A stretch of DNA of 16,282 bases from Desulfobacterales bacterium (GTDB lineage Bacteria > Desulfobacterota > Desulfobulbia > Desulfobulbales > Desulfocapsaceae): positions 1-16,282 of the forward strand of contig JABDPQ010000058.1 in NCBI GenBank assembly GCA_013042695.1. Direction: 5' to 3'. The translations under genes and the position numbers were made by a program. The notes beneath the pieces were generated by a model. That model was not told where the DNA came from. It saw only the letters and a list, made by a program, of their open reading frames with translations, and made no database searches. Positions 8,459-15,692 of the stretch are shown in pieces (positions within the stretch are counted from its first letter, which is position 1; every line of letters starts with the position of its first letter).

Positions 8459-9202
8459 ATGGGAACAAAATGTACAATTCATGAAAAACTAAAAACTTTG
8501 GGTGTTGTAACAATCGTTGTATGCATGTGTGTACTTAATCTCCACGTTCCTCATACATTTGCCCAGTCTGCGACAGATGTTAGTCAGGCAGAGACTGTGA
8601 TAGATGCTGAAAAGAAAAGTCTACCAGCGGCTAACGACGATAGTGAGGTTGTGCTTGATGCCCAACCTGAGATGAAAAGTGTACCGACTGCCACAGAAGA
8701 AAAGTCAACTGGTGTAGCCGTTAGGCAACCCGATACTTCACCAGAGACGACAACTACCCGAGACACAAGTTCTCTGGTATATGTCGGTGTTGGTTTAGCT
8801 GCTGCGGCTGCCATTGCGGTTGGCTTAGGGTCTAGTGGCAGCAGTGACAGTTCAGACAATTCAACGACTGAAGCGGAAGCACCTCAGAAAAGTCCTGTTG
8901 GTGCGAGTTTAGATGGCGATAACTGGAGTGGCAGGCTGCTGCTGATAAATGGACAACGAGAACTTGTAACAGCCGTTGTCAATCAGAACGGGTCAAGCCT
9001 GGAAATTATCACCTCTTCCTCTCAGAGATATGGTCGAAGATTTGTCGGCAGCATAAGGTCTGATGCTCATATCAGGGTGACTGACACGACGACGGGTGAG
9101 ACCTGGACAACTTTTAATGGCCCGGCTAATTCGCGCCGAATTGATATATATGATTATGTAAATAACTTTCAAGACCTTGATAATCTTTTGCTAAAAAGGT
9201 AA
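8459..9202 (+). CDS. Secreted/anchored hypothetical protein of the efflux operon
   Basis: Not recognised as a named family. The ATG at 8459 gives 247 residues. Residues 1-35 form a signal peptide (basic start, hydrophobic VVTIVVCMCVLNL core, likely cleavage after TFA). Residues about 37-104 are acidic, Thr/Ser-rich and probably disordered, with two imperfect copies about 18 residues apart of E-x-V-[IL]-D-A followed by K-S-x-P. A second hydrophobic stretch, VYVGVGLAAAAAIAVGLG (about 107-124), could be a membrane helix or glycine-zipper-like segment, followed by a Ser/Gly/Asp linker. The last about 95 residues look like a compact beta-rich domain beginning DGDNWSGRLLLI, with DTTTGETWTTFNGPA and IDIYDYVNNF near the end. 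It starts 23 bp after the permease stop and is followed by a probable terminator, so it is the last gene of the exporter operon and a likely envelope partner. Confidence 0.75.
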   Translation: MGTKCTIHEKLKTLGVVTIVVCMCVLNLHVPHTFAQSATDVSQAETVIDAEKKSLPAANDDSEVVLDAQPEMKSVPTATEEKSTGVAVRQPDTSPETTTTRDTSSLVYVGVGLAAAAAIAVGLGSSGSSDSSDNSTTEAEAPQKSPVGASLDGDNWSGRLLLINGQRELVTAVVNQNGSSLEIITSSSQRYGRRFVGSIRSDAHIRVTDTTTGETWTTFNGPANSRRIDIYDYVNNFQDLDNLLLKR

Positions 9203-9231
9203 GTCATTGGTTAGTTTAACAAAATCGTGCC

Positions 9232-9263
9232 AGCAGGAGTGCGAATTGTTTCGTTCTGCTTTT
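9232..9263 (+). terminator. Probable intrinsic terminator of the efflux operon
   Basis: AGCAGGA (9232-9238) pairs with TTCTGCT (9254-9260, one G-U). An inner CGAA/TTCG stem closes a TTGT loop, with a 3-nt bulge between the stems. The descending arm runs straight into TTTT (9260-9263). It begins 29 bp after the last stop codon of the operon. The bulge lowers confidence. Confidence 0.5.
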
Positions 9264-9501
9264 ATCTTGCCACTGTATGAATAACAAGGAAGTAAAGAAA
9301 GTTTCACAGTTTAATGCCAAATTTTTTAACTGAATATGGTAGCAAGAATTCAAGGTTGTAACTGATCTTATTCCCAAGTGAATAAACACGTAATTAATCC
9401 TCGACCACTTGATTGTCACTGTGCTAGTCGTTTATTTGGCATAGCAGTGATGAAAATAAGAATAAAAATCTTGGTTCTCGTCATAGACTTGGATTTATTG
9501 T

Positions 9502-11679
9502 TCAATGAACTGCTTGAACATGACATTTCTTGTCTGTCTCAATAGAAAAGATAGTATTGTTTTCCTCCACTTTGTTTCCATTGATAAGCCAGTAATTGAA
9601 ATCTCTATTGCCTTCAGAGGCTAGTGAAAGAGTCCCACCTGGAAAATAGGTTCCTTGATACGGACCGTGTTTGATAAAACCATCAACGTTGATTGGATAT
9701 ATGTCTGATGACACATTACACATAATTGGTGATTCTGCGGGGAAGTGGATCTGCATTTGTTTAATGAGATAAGGTTCACGGTGTTTAAAAAAATCTCGTA
9801 AAATTTCAATATATTCATCACCGCCGGGATAAGAGATGGCCCGGAGCTTATCTTGATAATTTTCGAGAAGTTCAGTGATGAACTCCTCAGTCAGTTGATG
9901 ATTCATGATCGAAGAGAAGAGATGTTTTGTCTTTTCTCGAAACTCAAGATCTTCGTTCACTAGGCGTCTGAATAGTTGAAGGCGACCGCAATGATGTTTT
10001 TTACGACCTCTTTCATCATAGAGAAAGCCTAAGATAGAAGGTGGCTGCTCCCATCTTTCCCTGGCTTCTATCTCCAATTGTTTTATCTCGAGAGGTACAT
10101 CTACATAACTGTGATCCATGTCCCAGGAATACCAAAACATTTTACTTCCAGGAGACTCTCCCTTTAAGGCAATTCCCTGGCAAAAATCTCCCGTCGCATT
10201 TACAAGAAATGAAAAAAGCTGTCTTGAAAGGTTTTCAAGATCAAAATATTGATTTGCATACGCCTCATTTATCGATTCTAACCTTTTGAATTTACTATAG
10301 AAGCTGTTGATTATGAAGTGGCGATCTGCTTCATGCTGTATCCCTCTAATTCGATAGTATTGGTAATCGTTATCCGGTAACATGGATTTTAGTTGTTTTT
10401 CACCAAGATGCGGGACAATGTAATAGAGACCGAGATTTTTTCCATTTAGATACAACAATACCAATTCTGTAGGGGGCGCCAAGGCACCAATTTGTCTGGA
10501 CACATCGTAGGCTATTGGTGAGTTGAGAGGCCATTTCGGCCATTCAGATTGTTTTACAGCTAATCGTTTAATATCACCGACTGCGCCTTCAAAGAGTTTT
10601 CGGCTTTCAATTTTTGATTTACCATATTCCTCCCGAAAAAAGAGGCGAAAATTTATCAAACCTTCTTTTCTGCCGGGGTCACCGCCTTGCAGCCGTATAC
10701 CAGAAAAGTTGGAGAATACATCACGCCCATTTCTATAAAAACGTACATAACTGAGACGTTCCCATTGTCTTCCATGTTCATCGAAATTGGTTAAAATGCC
10801 ATGTTGTTTGGAATGCAGGTCTACTTCGTCAACGTCAATCGACAATACCGAAATTTGGTTTTCACTAATTTTTGCCAATTCATCTTTTTTGATTTTGAGA
10901 TTTTTCAAAAGTGGATGATTGGCTTTAGAGACCAAATCTATTTGGGTGTTGCCTTGTTTTTTATGATATTTGCTTATTCCTGCTATCCTTTTTTTCTTAA
11001 AAGATAATTTACCTTGCAGTAACCGCGATGAATCACTTGGTAATACATTAATTCCGTATGGTGTGGTTTTGAAATAATCTTTATCCCCTTCTTGTTGAAA
11101 GCGATTAAAAGCAATTGGGTCAGTGTAAACGAGTGGATGACTCCCTTTAAGAAAAAAAGCCATTCCCTTGATGGTGACTGGGTGTTTTTTGTTGTATAAA
11201 ATCAGTCGAATGTAAATCTCTGGGTCGTCAAGGTCGAGGAAAAAAGGGTAGATAATTTTGTTTGGTTTAATGCGAGAATTGACATTTCTTACCCACTCAT
11301 TCTCGCCCTTACTAAAAATATTAAAAGGAACGAGCGGCTCTTTTGTCTGCATTTCAATGTAGCCAAATACGCCCTTGTCAGCATATTTCTTGAACTTGTC
11401 GAGGAGTAACCACTTTTTACGCTCTTTTGCTGCACGCTGAGCAAATTCGACGATATTTGGTACAAAACCTTCGACAGAATCCTTGTTTTCCAATGGCTGT
11501 ATTGAACCTAGTTCTCTGAGTATTTTTCCTGTCTCGCCATAGGCCAGCATTGGGTAAGGGATACTTTTTTGATGGAATTTGCTCCTTATATCAACAGAAT
11601 AGATTGTAATTACGGCTAAGAAGAGACAGAGTGATAGACTTATAAGAAAAATGAGAATGGAGCCTTTCCTGTGTTTCAT
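9502..11679 (-). CDS. CotH-kinase-family secreted/membrane-anchored protein
   Basis: 725 residues. An N-terminal hydrophobic segment (about 8-28, ILIFLISLSLCLFLAVITIY) is a signal anchor placing the rest outside the cytoplasm. Residues about 275-545 match the CotH pattern: SVLSIDVDEVDL opening strand, GIRLQGGD (327-334) in place of the usual R-x-R-G-N segment, LLYLNGKNLGLYYIV (408-421), SFLVNATGDF, and the metal-binding-like SWDMDHSY (518-525). CotH proteins are atypical secretory kinases, known from spore coat phosphorylation. The first about 250 residues are unassigned. The last about 50 residues (HGPYQGTYFPGGTLSLASEG onward, with FNYWLINGNK) resemble a single divergent InlB-B-type repeat. 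The ATG lies 3 nt after the DUF4956 stop, so translation is coupled. The substrate is unknown. Confidence 0.8.
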   Translation of the reverse strand: MKHRKGSILIFLISLSLCLFLAVITIYSVDIRSKFHQKSIPYPMLAYGETGKILRELGSIQPLENKDSVEGFVPNIVEFAQRAAKERKKWLLLDKFKKYADKGVFGYIEMQTKEPLVPFNIFSKGENEWVRNVNSRIKPNKIIYPFFLDLDDPEIYIRLILYNKKHPVTIKGMAFFLKGSHPLVYTDPIAFNRFQQEGDKDYFKTTPYGINVLPSDSSRLLQGKLSFKKKRIAGISKYHKKQGNTQIDLVSKANHPLLKNLKIKKDELAKISENQISVLSIDVDEVDLHSKQHGILTNFDEHGRQWERLSYVRFYRNGRDVFSNFSGIRLQGGDPGRKEGLINFRLFFREEYGKSKIESRKLFEGAVGDIKRLAVKQSEWPKWPLNSPIAYDVSRQIGALAPPTELVLLYLNGKNLGLYYIVPHLGEKQLKSMLPDNDYQYYRIRGIQHEADRHFIINSFYSKFKRLESINEAYANQYFDLENLSRQLFSFLVNATGDFCQGIALKGESPGSKMFWYSWDMDHSYVDVPLEIKQLEIEARERWEQPPSILGFLYDERGRKKHHCGRLQLFRRLVNEDLEFREKTKHLFSSIMNHQLTEEFITELLENYQDKLRAISYPGGDEYIEILRDFFKHREPYLIKQMQIHFPAESPIMCNVSSDIYPINVDGFIKHGPYQGTYFPGGTLSLASEGNRDFNYWLINGNKVEENNTIFSIETDKKCHVQAVH

Positions 11680-11682
11680 TTT

Positions 11683-12381
11683 CTACAGTGCGGCTGATTT
11701 GTTAACCATCAGGTTGAACTGAAAATCTGGGTATTGGTCTATTAGTTTTGAAGTGATGTCGTGAATATCACTTTTATTTGTTTTGTGAAAAACATAGGTC
11801 ATACATAGCTCTTCTTCACAGGCAATACTATGGAGAGAACCTTTTTTAAATGATCTCTCAATTTCGTCCTGCAGTACTTCAATGATTTTGCTGAGATCTT
11901 CCTGTTTTGGGCCACGAATAACAAGCATTCCCCCGTGAACTCTCCCCTTGGTGAGAGGGATTAAAGATTCCATGATCAATAACGCCACCACCGAGAAAAT
12001 CAGCAGAATCACGGTGAATGTGATATTGAATGTCGCGCAGGATAGTGATGAGGCAATAACGAGCATGATAAATCCTATTTCTTCAGGCTCTTTAATGGGC
12101 GTTCTGAAACGAACTATTGAGAGTGCTCCTAACAGTCCCAATGATAGGGGTAAGGAAAACTGAATGGTTATGAATATAACTGTTATGGAAATTGACAGAA
12201 GTGGAAAGGCTCTATGGACCTGACTTCCGGTTGCACGTGCACTAAAAAAGTAAGTGTATAAAGACGAGATTGCAAAAGCAGATAGAAGGGATGCAGAAAT
12301 AACGAGAATAAAGGCTGGTATGCCAATATCTTCCATCCTTTGATTGCCCATGCCGGAAATAACAGAAAATAGATCATCCAT
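11683..12381 (-). CDS. DUF4956-family membrane protein
   Basis: 232 residues. Hydrophobic segments lie at about 22-46, 60-78, a short loop-spanning stretch at 79-92, and about 104-138, giving four membrane helices. The hallmark of the family is GALSIVRFRTPIKEPEEIGF (85-104). A cytosolic domain of about 85 residues follows (VIRGPKQEDLSKIIEVLQDE onward). The family is uncharacterised but is known to sit next to VTC-type polyphosphate polymerase and CotH genes, exactly as here. The ATG at 12381 is preceded by a GAGG ribosome site 8 nt upstream, 15 bp after the VTC stop. I infer a membrane scaffold or conduit for the polymer made by the VTC partner; this is not shown. Confidence 0.85.
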   Translation of the reverse strand: MDDLFSVISGMGNQRMEDIGIPAFILVISASLLSAFAISSLYTYFFSARATGSQVHRAFPLLSISITVIFITIQFSLPLSLGLLGALSIVRFRTPIKEPEEIGFIMLVIASSLSCATFNITFTVILLIFSVVALLIMESLIPLTKGRVHGGMLVIRGPKQEDLSKIIEVLQDEIERSFKKGSLHSIACEEELCMTYVFHKTNKSDIHDITSKLIDQYPDFQFNLMVNKSAAL

Positions 12382-12396
12382 ATTATGCCTCGAAAA

Positions 12397-13113
12397 TTAT
12401 ATCTCTAAGGAAGAGACACATTGCTCATATTTTGAGAAGTTAGCTTTTTTAACAATGTTAGTTGTCAAATACACCAGAGAATGGGGGGGAGAATTCGATT
12501 TACTCTTTACTTCAAATACGCCTACATCAAGGGGGATTTTGTGTGCTGGAGGCAATAGAGAGGAGTTTGTCTTTTCGACCCTAATATCGTAATCTAAACT
12601 GAGTCGTGATCCCGTTATTGAATCTAAAAATCGTTTACGAGTATAAGAAATCTGAACAAACGGCTGGAGGTAGGGAATGAAATCTTCTTTTTTATCGGAA
12701 AACATTTCATACCAACAACCATGGAATTGGGAATTAAGATTTTCAGAGCTCAATTTGTAAAAACTTGTTTCTACGATCCATCGATTTTTTAACCGTTTTG
12801 TGCCTATTTTCATTTTGTTTTCCAAAAAAACAGGGATCTTATCAGCTTCCTCGAAAGGTCTGCCATAGTCAGTCTCATACCAGCGCACACGATATTTAGT
12901 CTTGAAAAAGTCGCTGTTTACTTTTTCCTGATAGGACTCGGTGAGGTTAGATTCGAGGTATATGCTTTGGACACGCGACTTCGGGTAGTTTGGGTCTTTT
13001 TTACAACAGACTGAAAGCCATGACTCTAGAGGTGATCTGAAATAGTTTGGGAACGTATATTTAAGTTCGAACTCTCCTTTCTCCTCAACAAGCTTTGATA
13101 GCACGACAGTCAC
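12397..13113 (-). CDS. VTC-domain protein (predicted polyphosphate polymerase)
   Basis: 238 residues, the size of a single VTC catalytic domain without SPX or membrane parts. The triphosphate-tunnel pattern is readable: EFELKY (14-19), KYRVRWY (73-79), FLENKMKIGTKR (97-108), YTRKRF (157-162), LSLDYDIRV (171-179) and VFEVKSK (199-205), with a Lys in the C-terminal helix (SKYEQC). In yeast Vtc4 the equivalent basic and Glu residues bind ATP and polyphosphate and polymerise phosphate. The start is a GTG at 13113 with only a poor ribosome site; no better in-frame start is seen, and E-x-K-Y lies near the N terminus as in relatives. First gene of the three-gene minus-strand operon. A related CYTH-like triphosphatase is the alternative, but the neighbours argue for VTC. 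Confidence 0.8.
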   Translation of the reverse strand: MTVVLSKLVEEKGEFELKYTFPNYFRSPLESWLSVCCKKDPNYPKSRVQSIYLESNLTESYQEKVNSDFFKTKYRVRWYETDYGRPFEEADKIPVFLENKMKIGTKRLKNRWIVETSFYKLSSENLNSQFHGCWYEMFSDKKEDFIPYLQPFVQISYTRKRFLDSITGSRLSLDYDIRVEKTNSSLLPPAHKIPLDVGVFEVKSKSNSPPHSLVYLTTNIVKKANFSKYEQCVSSLEI

Positions 13114-13176
13114 CTGATTGGTCCATATGCTGCTTTGATATTTTATGAAATATTACTTCCGAGTAAATCGTAGACC

Positions 13177-13205
13177 ATCCTATCTCTATCAATGTATGGG
13201 CACAA
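13177..13205 (-). promoter_or_regulatory. Candidate sigma-70-like promoter of the VTC-DUF4956-CotH operon
   Basis: On the minus strand TTGTGC (13205-13200) and TAGGAT (13182-13177) are spaced by exactly 17 bp, each matching four of six consensus bases, about 65 nt before the GTG start. Weak hexamers in AT-rich DNA, so tentative. Confidence 0.3.
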
Positions 13206-13239
13206 CATTTTTGTGAATATAATTCTTAAAAACTAAAAA

Positions 13240-13960
13240 TTACAGTTTGCTTCACCAATGGTATTCCGACAACTTCTTGCATACTTCAATGAATTAATCC
13301 AATTGAAATTCATTTCGCCAATCATCATTATTCTACCACTCAGGCTGTTCTCTTTTAACGAAGAGATGCTTGCCGAAAACAAGATAATCCACTTCAGTTC
13401 CCTTAAAACATCGTTAGGCGTCTGCAAGATTGCCAAAGATTCATTTGTCTCCCAGTGCTCTTGGACCATATTACATATTTTCCTAAAACCAAACAATAGC
13501 ATTACCTTCCGAAAACAGTGTGGCAACTTCTCGACAAAGCACATCGAAATCAGCACATCTATGGTACGGGGTCTTATATTTTTTCATTGTCCGCTGATTA
13601 TCCCGACTGCTGAATTCCGGTCCAAGATAGCTTCGCTGCATGACGTCCTATCCTGAAGTGATCTTTTTTCGGGCTTTGCCCAGGCCAATATGCCAGGTAC
13701 ATATGCGGCCCCGAAGGCCCCTCCGGCATTGCCGGATGCTGGCGTAATCCAGATATTATCAAACGTCTTCCGACACAGTAGCTTGCCATTGGCAACACAG
13801 TTTAGGACGACACCCCCAACCTTGAAATAATTTCCGCAGCAAAATGATTCTCTTGCGGTTTTTGTCAGATAAAAGACAATTTTTTCTGTGACTTCCTGAA
13901 TGGCCAGAAGACATTCATCAGCAATAGACCTAAGGAAGCAATAATGAAAATGTCTTTGCC
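13240..13960 (-). pseudogene. Decayed O-carbamoyltransferase (NodU/CmcH family), C-terminal relic
   Basis: Reading leftward, IADECLLAIQEV leads to VGGVVLNCVANGKLL, then FDNIWITPASGNAGGAFGAA, the core of NodU/CmcH carbamoyltransferases (consensus G-G-V-A-L-N-C-V-A-N-G and P-A-x-G-D-A-G-G-A-x-G-A-A). Near 13655 the frame shifts and continues QRSYLGPEFSSRD, then LCREVATLFSEGNAIVWF, then stop, E-N-M, stop, YGPRALGDK, stop, IFGNLADA, stop. The intact family reads W-F-Q-G-x-M-E-x-G-P-R-A-L-G-x-R-S-I, so each stop sits where a Q, E or S codon is expected. A further match, SASISSLKEN, corresponds to the F-R-P-F-A-P-S region in a third frame. The N-terminal two thirds are missing. These enzymes carbamoylate sugars or antibiotics; this copy is dead. 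Boundaries are approximate. Confidence 0.8.
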
Positions 13961-13983
13961 TATAAGCCAACAAGCAAGCAACC

Positions 13984-14124
13984 GAGCCTCTTGCAAAACG
14001 CCCTTTTGCTTCAACCTCTACGTTATGCTTAAAATTTTATCCTCGGAATATAAATTATATGCCTGCGGCAAAATTTTTCGCATGGTTTGACTTTGAACGA
14101 AAATCATCATTTTGCAAAAGGCTC
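13984..14124. mobile_element. 141-bp MITE-like element with 15-bp terminal inverted repeats
   Basis: GAGCCTCTTGCAAAA (13984-13998) and TTTTGCAAAAGGCTC (14110-14124) are inverted repeats matching at 14 of 15 positions. Similarity continues inward in a looser form (TTTTGCTTCAA on the left against the complement of TTGAACGAAAA on the right). AACC occurs directly outside both ends (13980-13983 and 14125-14128) and may be a 4-bp target duplication. No coding capacity inside, and the interior is AT-rich with short dyads. It fits a non-autonomous insertion element. It begins just upstream of the carbamoyltransferase relic and may mark where the missing 5' part was lost. Confidence 0.6.
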
Positions 14125-14244
14125 AACCCTAGTAAAACTATGGCCATACCAGTATCAATTGCCTGGTTTGTTCTGATTTCTGTTGGCAGTGACTCTTATT
14201 GCGTTGTGTCTTCTCGATAGTCATGGCTATATAAATTTGCAGTT

Positions 14245-14265
14245 ATTAAATTGTTGTAATTTAAT
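14245..14265. repeat. AT-rich perfect 8-bp dyad
   Basis: ATTAAATT (14245-14252) and AATTTAAT (14258-14265) around GTTGT. It is all A/T, so chance formation in this composition is fairly likely; a regulator site is possible. Confidence 0.3.
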
Positions 14266-14366
14266 GGCAAAAAAATGTGGGAGTATTAACATTGAACATG
14301 TCATTATTAAGTAGCCAACCACCTTAGAAGGATTACTTCTCCATTAGCCGCGCCATTTTATCAAAT

Positions 14367-14384
14367 ATGACATGAATTTGTCAT
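14367..14384. repeat. Short perfect dyad, candidate operator
   Basis: ATGACA and TGTCAT flank the 6-bp centre TGAATT, giving an 18-bp near-palindrome about 150 bp before the glycosyltransferase start. Protein-binding is inference from symmetry and position only. Confidence 0.35.
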
Positions 14385-14528
14385 CTTATTATTACATAGG
14401 ATGATAGCAAGTAATCATGATGATGCTTTTTTGTATCGATAACAGGTGTCATATATTACGATATACGATTAACCTGATGACCTATGCAAGTTGATTGATT
14501 CGACGTTTCAATATTAGTAATAGAAGCT

Positions 14529-15692
14529 ATGAAAAAAATATTATTCATCTCACCACAACCTTTTTTTCAGTGGCGAGGTTCACCTATTCGAGTCAATTTT
14601 AACATTATTGCCTTGACTGAACTTGGATATAAAATTGATCTTTTGACGTTACCCATCGGTGAACAGAAAGAGTATGAACATTGCAGCATAATAAGGGTCA
14701 CAAACCCGTTAGGAATTAGAAATATCCCCATTGGTCCATCTCTTGCCAAGATATTTTTTGATGTTTTACTTTTTTGCAAAGGCGTTACGCTTTGCATAAA
14801 GAACAAATATGACGTTATCCATGGTGTTGAAGAGGCCGGCATAATTGGCGTCGTTTTGGCAAAATGTTTCAGGGCCAAATCAATTTTTGAAAAGCATTCC
14901 GATCCATTTTCTTACAGAAAAGGGTTTCTGAAAAATTGTCTTCTTTCACTTTATGCCCTGACGGAAAAGCTAACAGTCAGGTTGAGTGATGCTGTTATCG
15001 GTACAGGAAAAGGGCTTGTCAGCCAGGTTGAGAAGATGGGTTACCCGACTCGTGCATTCCACATCTTTGATATTCCATCATCCCGAGAAGAACCTTCTAT
15101 GGAAATGGTAGATCGTAAAAGGCATGAGTTAATTAAGAACCATGGGGAGGTTCTTGTCACCTTTGTCGGGTCTTTTGCTCTTTATCAAGGTGTGGATCTG
15201 ATGTTTGCCACTATTCCGGAGGTCGCCAAAAAAGAGTCTCTTATACGATTCATTATCATAGGAGGGAAAGGTGATGAAATTGACGAGAAACTGAGAATGC
15301 TTGCACAGCTTGAGGTTGAAAAGTCCGTTACTTTTCTGGGGAAAGTGCCTCCTGATACCTTACCTGAGTACCTCTTTGCTTCCGATATACTGCTGTCTCC
15401 ACGTATATCAGGAATGAATACGCCATTGAAAATTCTTGATTATATGAAAGCCGGAAAACCAATTATGGCAACTGATGTTCCCTCGCATCGTCTCTTACTA
15501 GATGAGACTGTAGCAGTTTTTGCTTCTCCTGAGCCGGAACAATTAGCGATTGCCATACATGAACTTGCAGGAGATACGGAAAAGAGAAAAAAAATGGGTG
15601 CGGCAGGCCGCCGACTTTATGAAACAAAGTATAATTTTGATAATTACCGACATCAACTATCGGCCTGCTATCAGTATGTATTGTCTCATTGA
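14529..15692 (+). CDS. Glycosyltransferase, GT4-like (GT-B fold)
   Basis: 387 residues. The N-terminal half opens with KKILFISPQPFFQWRGSPIR, a typical donor-independent Rossmann start with the G-loop, and contains YDVIHGVEEAGIIG and EKHSDPFSY. The C-terminal half holds VLVTFVGSFALYQGVDLMF (209-226), RFIIIGGKGDE and the nucleotide-sugar pocket SPRISGMNTPLKILDYMKAGKPIMAT (290-315). In that pocket the usual E-x7-E pair is altered: the second Glu is Asp (D304) and the first position is not Glu. The NTPLKI-D/E-Y variant is seen in a subset of GT4-like enzymes, so it need not mean inactivity. It probably adds a sugar to a surface glycan in the cytoplasm; donor and acceptor unknown. The ATG at 14529 has a weak AGAAG site. 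Monocistronic in this window. Confidence 0.85.
   Translation: MKKILFISPQPFFQWRGSPIRVNFNIIALTELGYKIDLLTLPIGEQKEYEHCSIIRVTNPLGIRNIPIGPSLAKIFFDVLLFCKGVTLCIKNKYDVIHGVEEAGIIGVVLAKCFRAKSIFEKHSDPFSYRKGFLKNCLLSLYALTEKLTVRLSDAVIGTGKGLVSQVEKMGYPTRAFHIFDIPSSREEPSMEMVDRKRHELIKNHGEVLVTFVGSFALYQGVDLMFATIPEVAKKESLIRFIIIGGKGDEIDEKLRMLAQLEVEKSVTFLGKVPPDTLPEYLFASDILLSPRISGMNTPLKILDYMKAGKPIMATDVPSHRLLLDETVAVFASPEPEQLAIAIHELAGDTEKRKKMGAAGRRLYETKYNFDNYRHQLSACYQYVLSH

Larger units (their letters stand above)
14131..14528. other. AT-rich non-coding leader of the glycosyltransferase gene, with two dyads
   Basis: No gene seen. Two perfect dyads occur: ATTAAATT-GTTGT-AATTTAAT (14245-14265) and ATGACA-TGAATT-TGTCAT (14367-14384). 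Both could be operators for the downstream gene. A weak TTGTAT (14431-14436) precedes an AT-rich TATATT-like box near 14452, but the spacing is short, so I do not call a promoter. Confidence 0.4.

Noticed and set aside
7997..8482. 161-codon minus-strand open frame
   Set aside because: Antisense to the FtsX part of the permease, whose plus-strand motifs are unmistakable.
9416..9450. Bulged hairpin TCACTG..CTA / TAGCAGTGA near the end of the CotH gene, considered as that operon's terminator
   Set aside because: No T-tract follows it in the minus-strand direction and the stem needs a 2-nt bulge, so it does not meet the pattern of an intrinsic terminator.
13258..13656. 132-codon plus-strand open frame
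   Set aside because: It lies antisense to the carbamoyltransferase relic, which explains the sequence; no ribosome site or family resemblance.
13720..13742. GC-rich palindrome around CCGGCATTGCCGG considered as a repeat element
   Set aside because: It falls in the conserved G-N-A-G-G-A coding part of the carbamoyltransferase relic and is explained by glycine codons.
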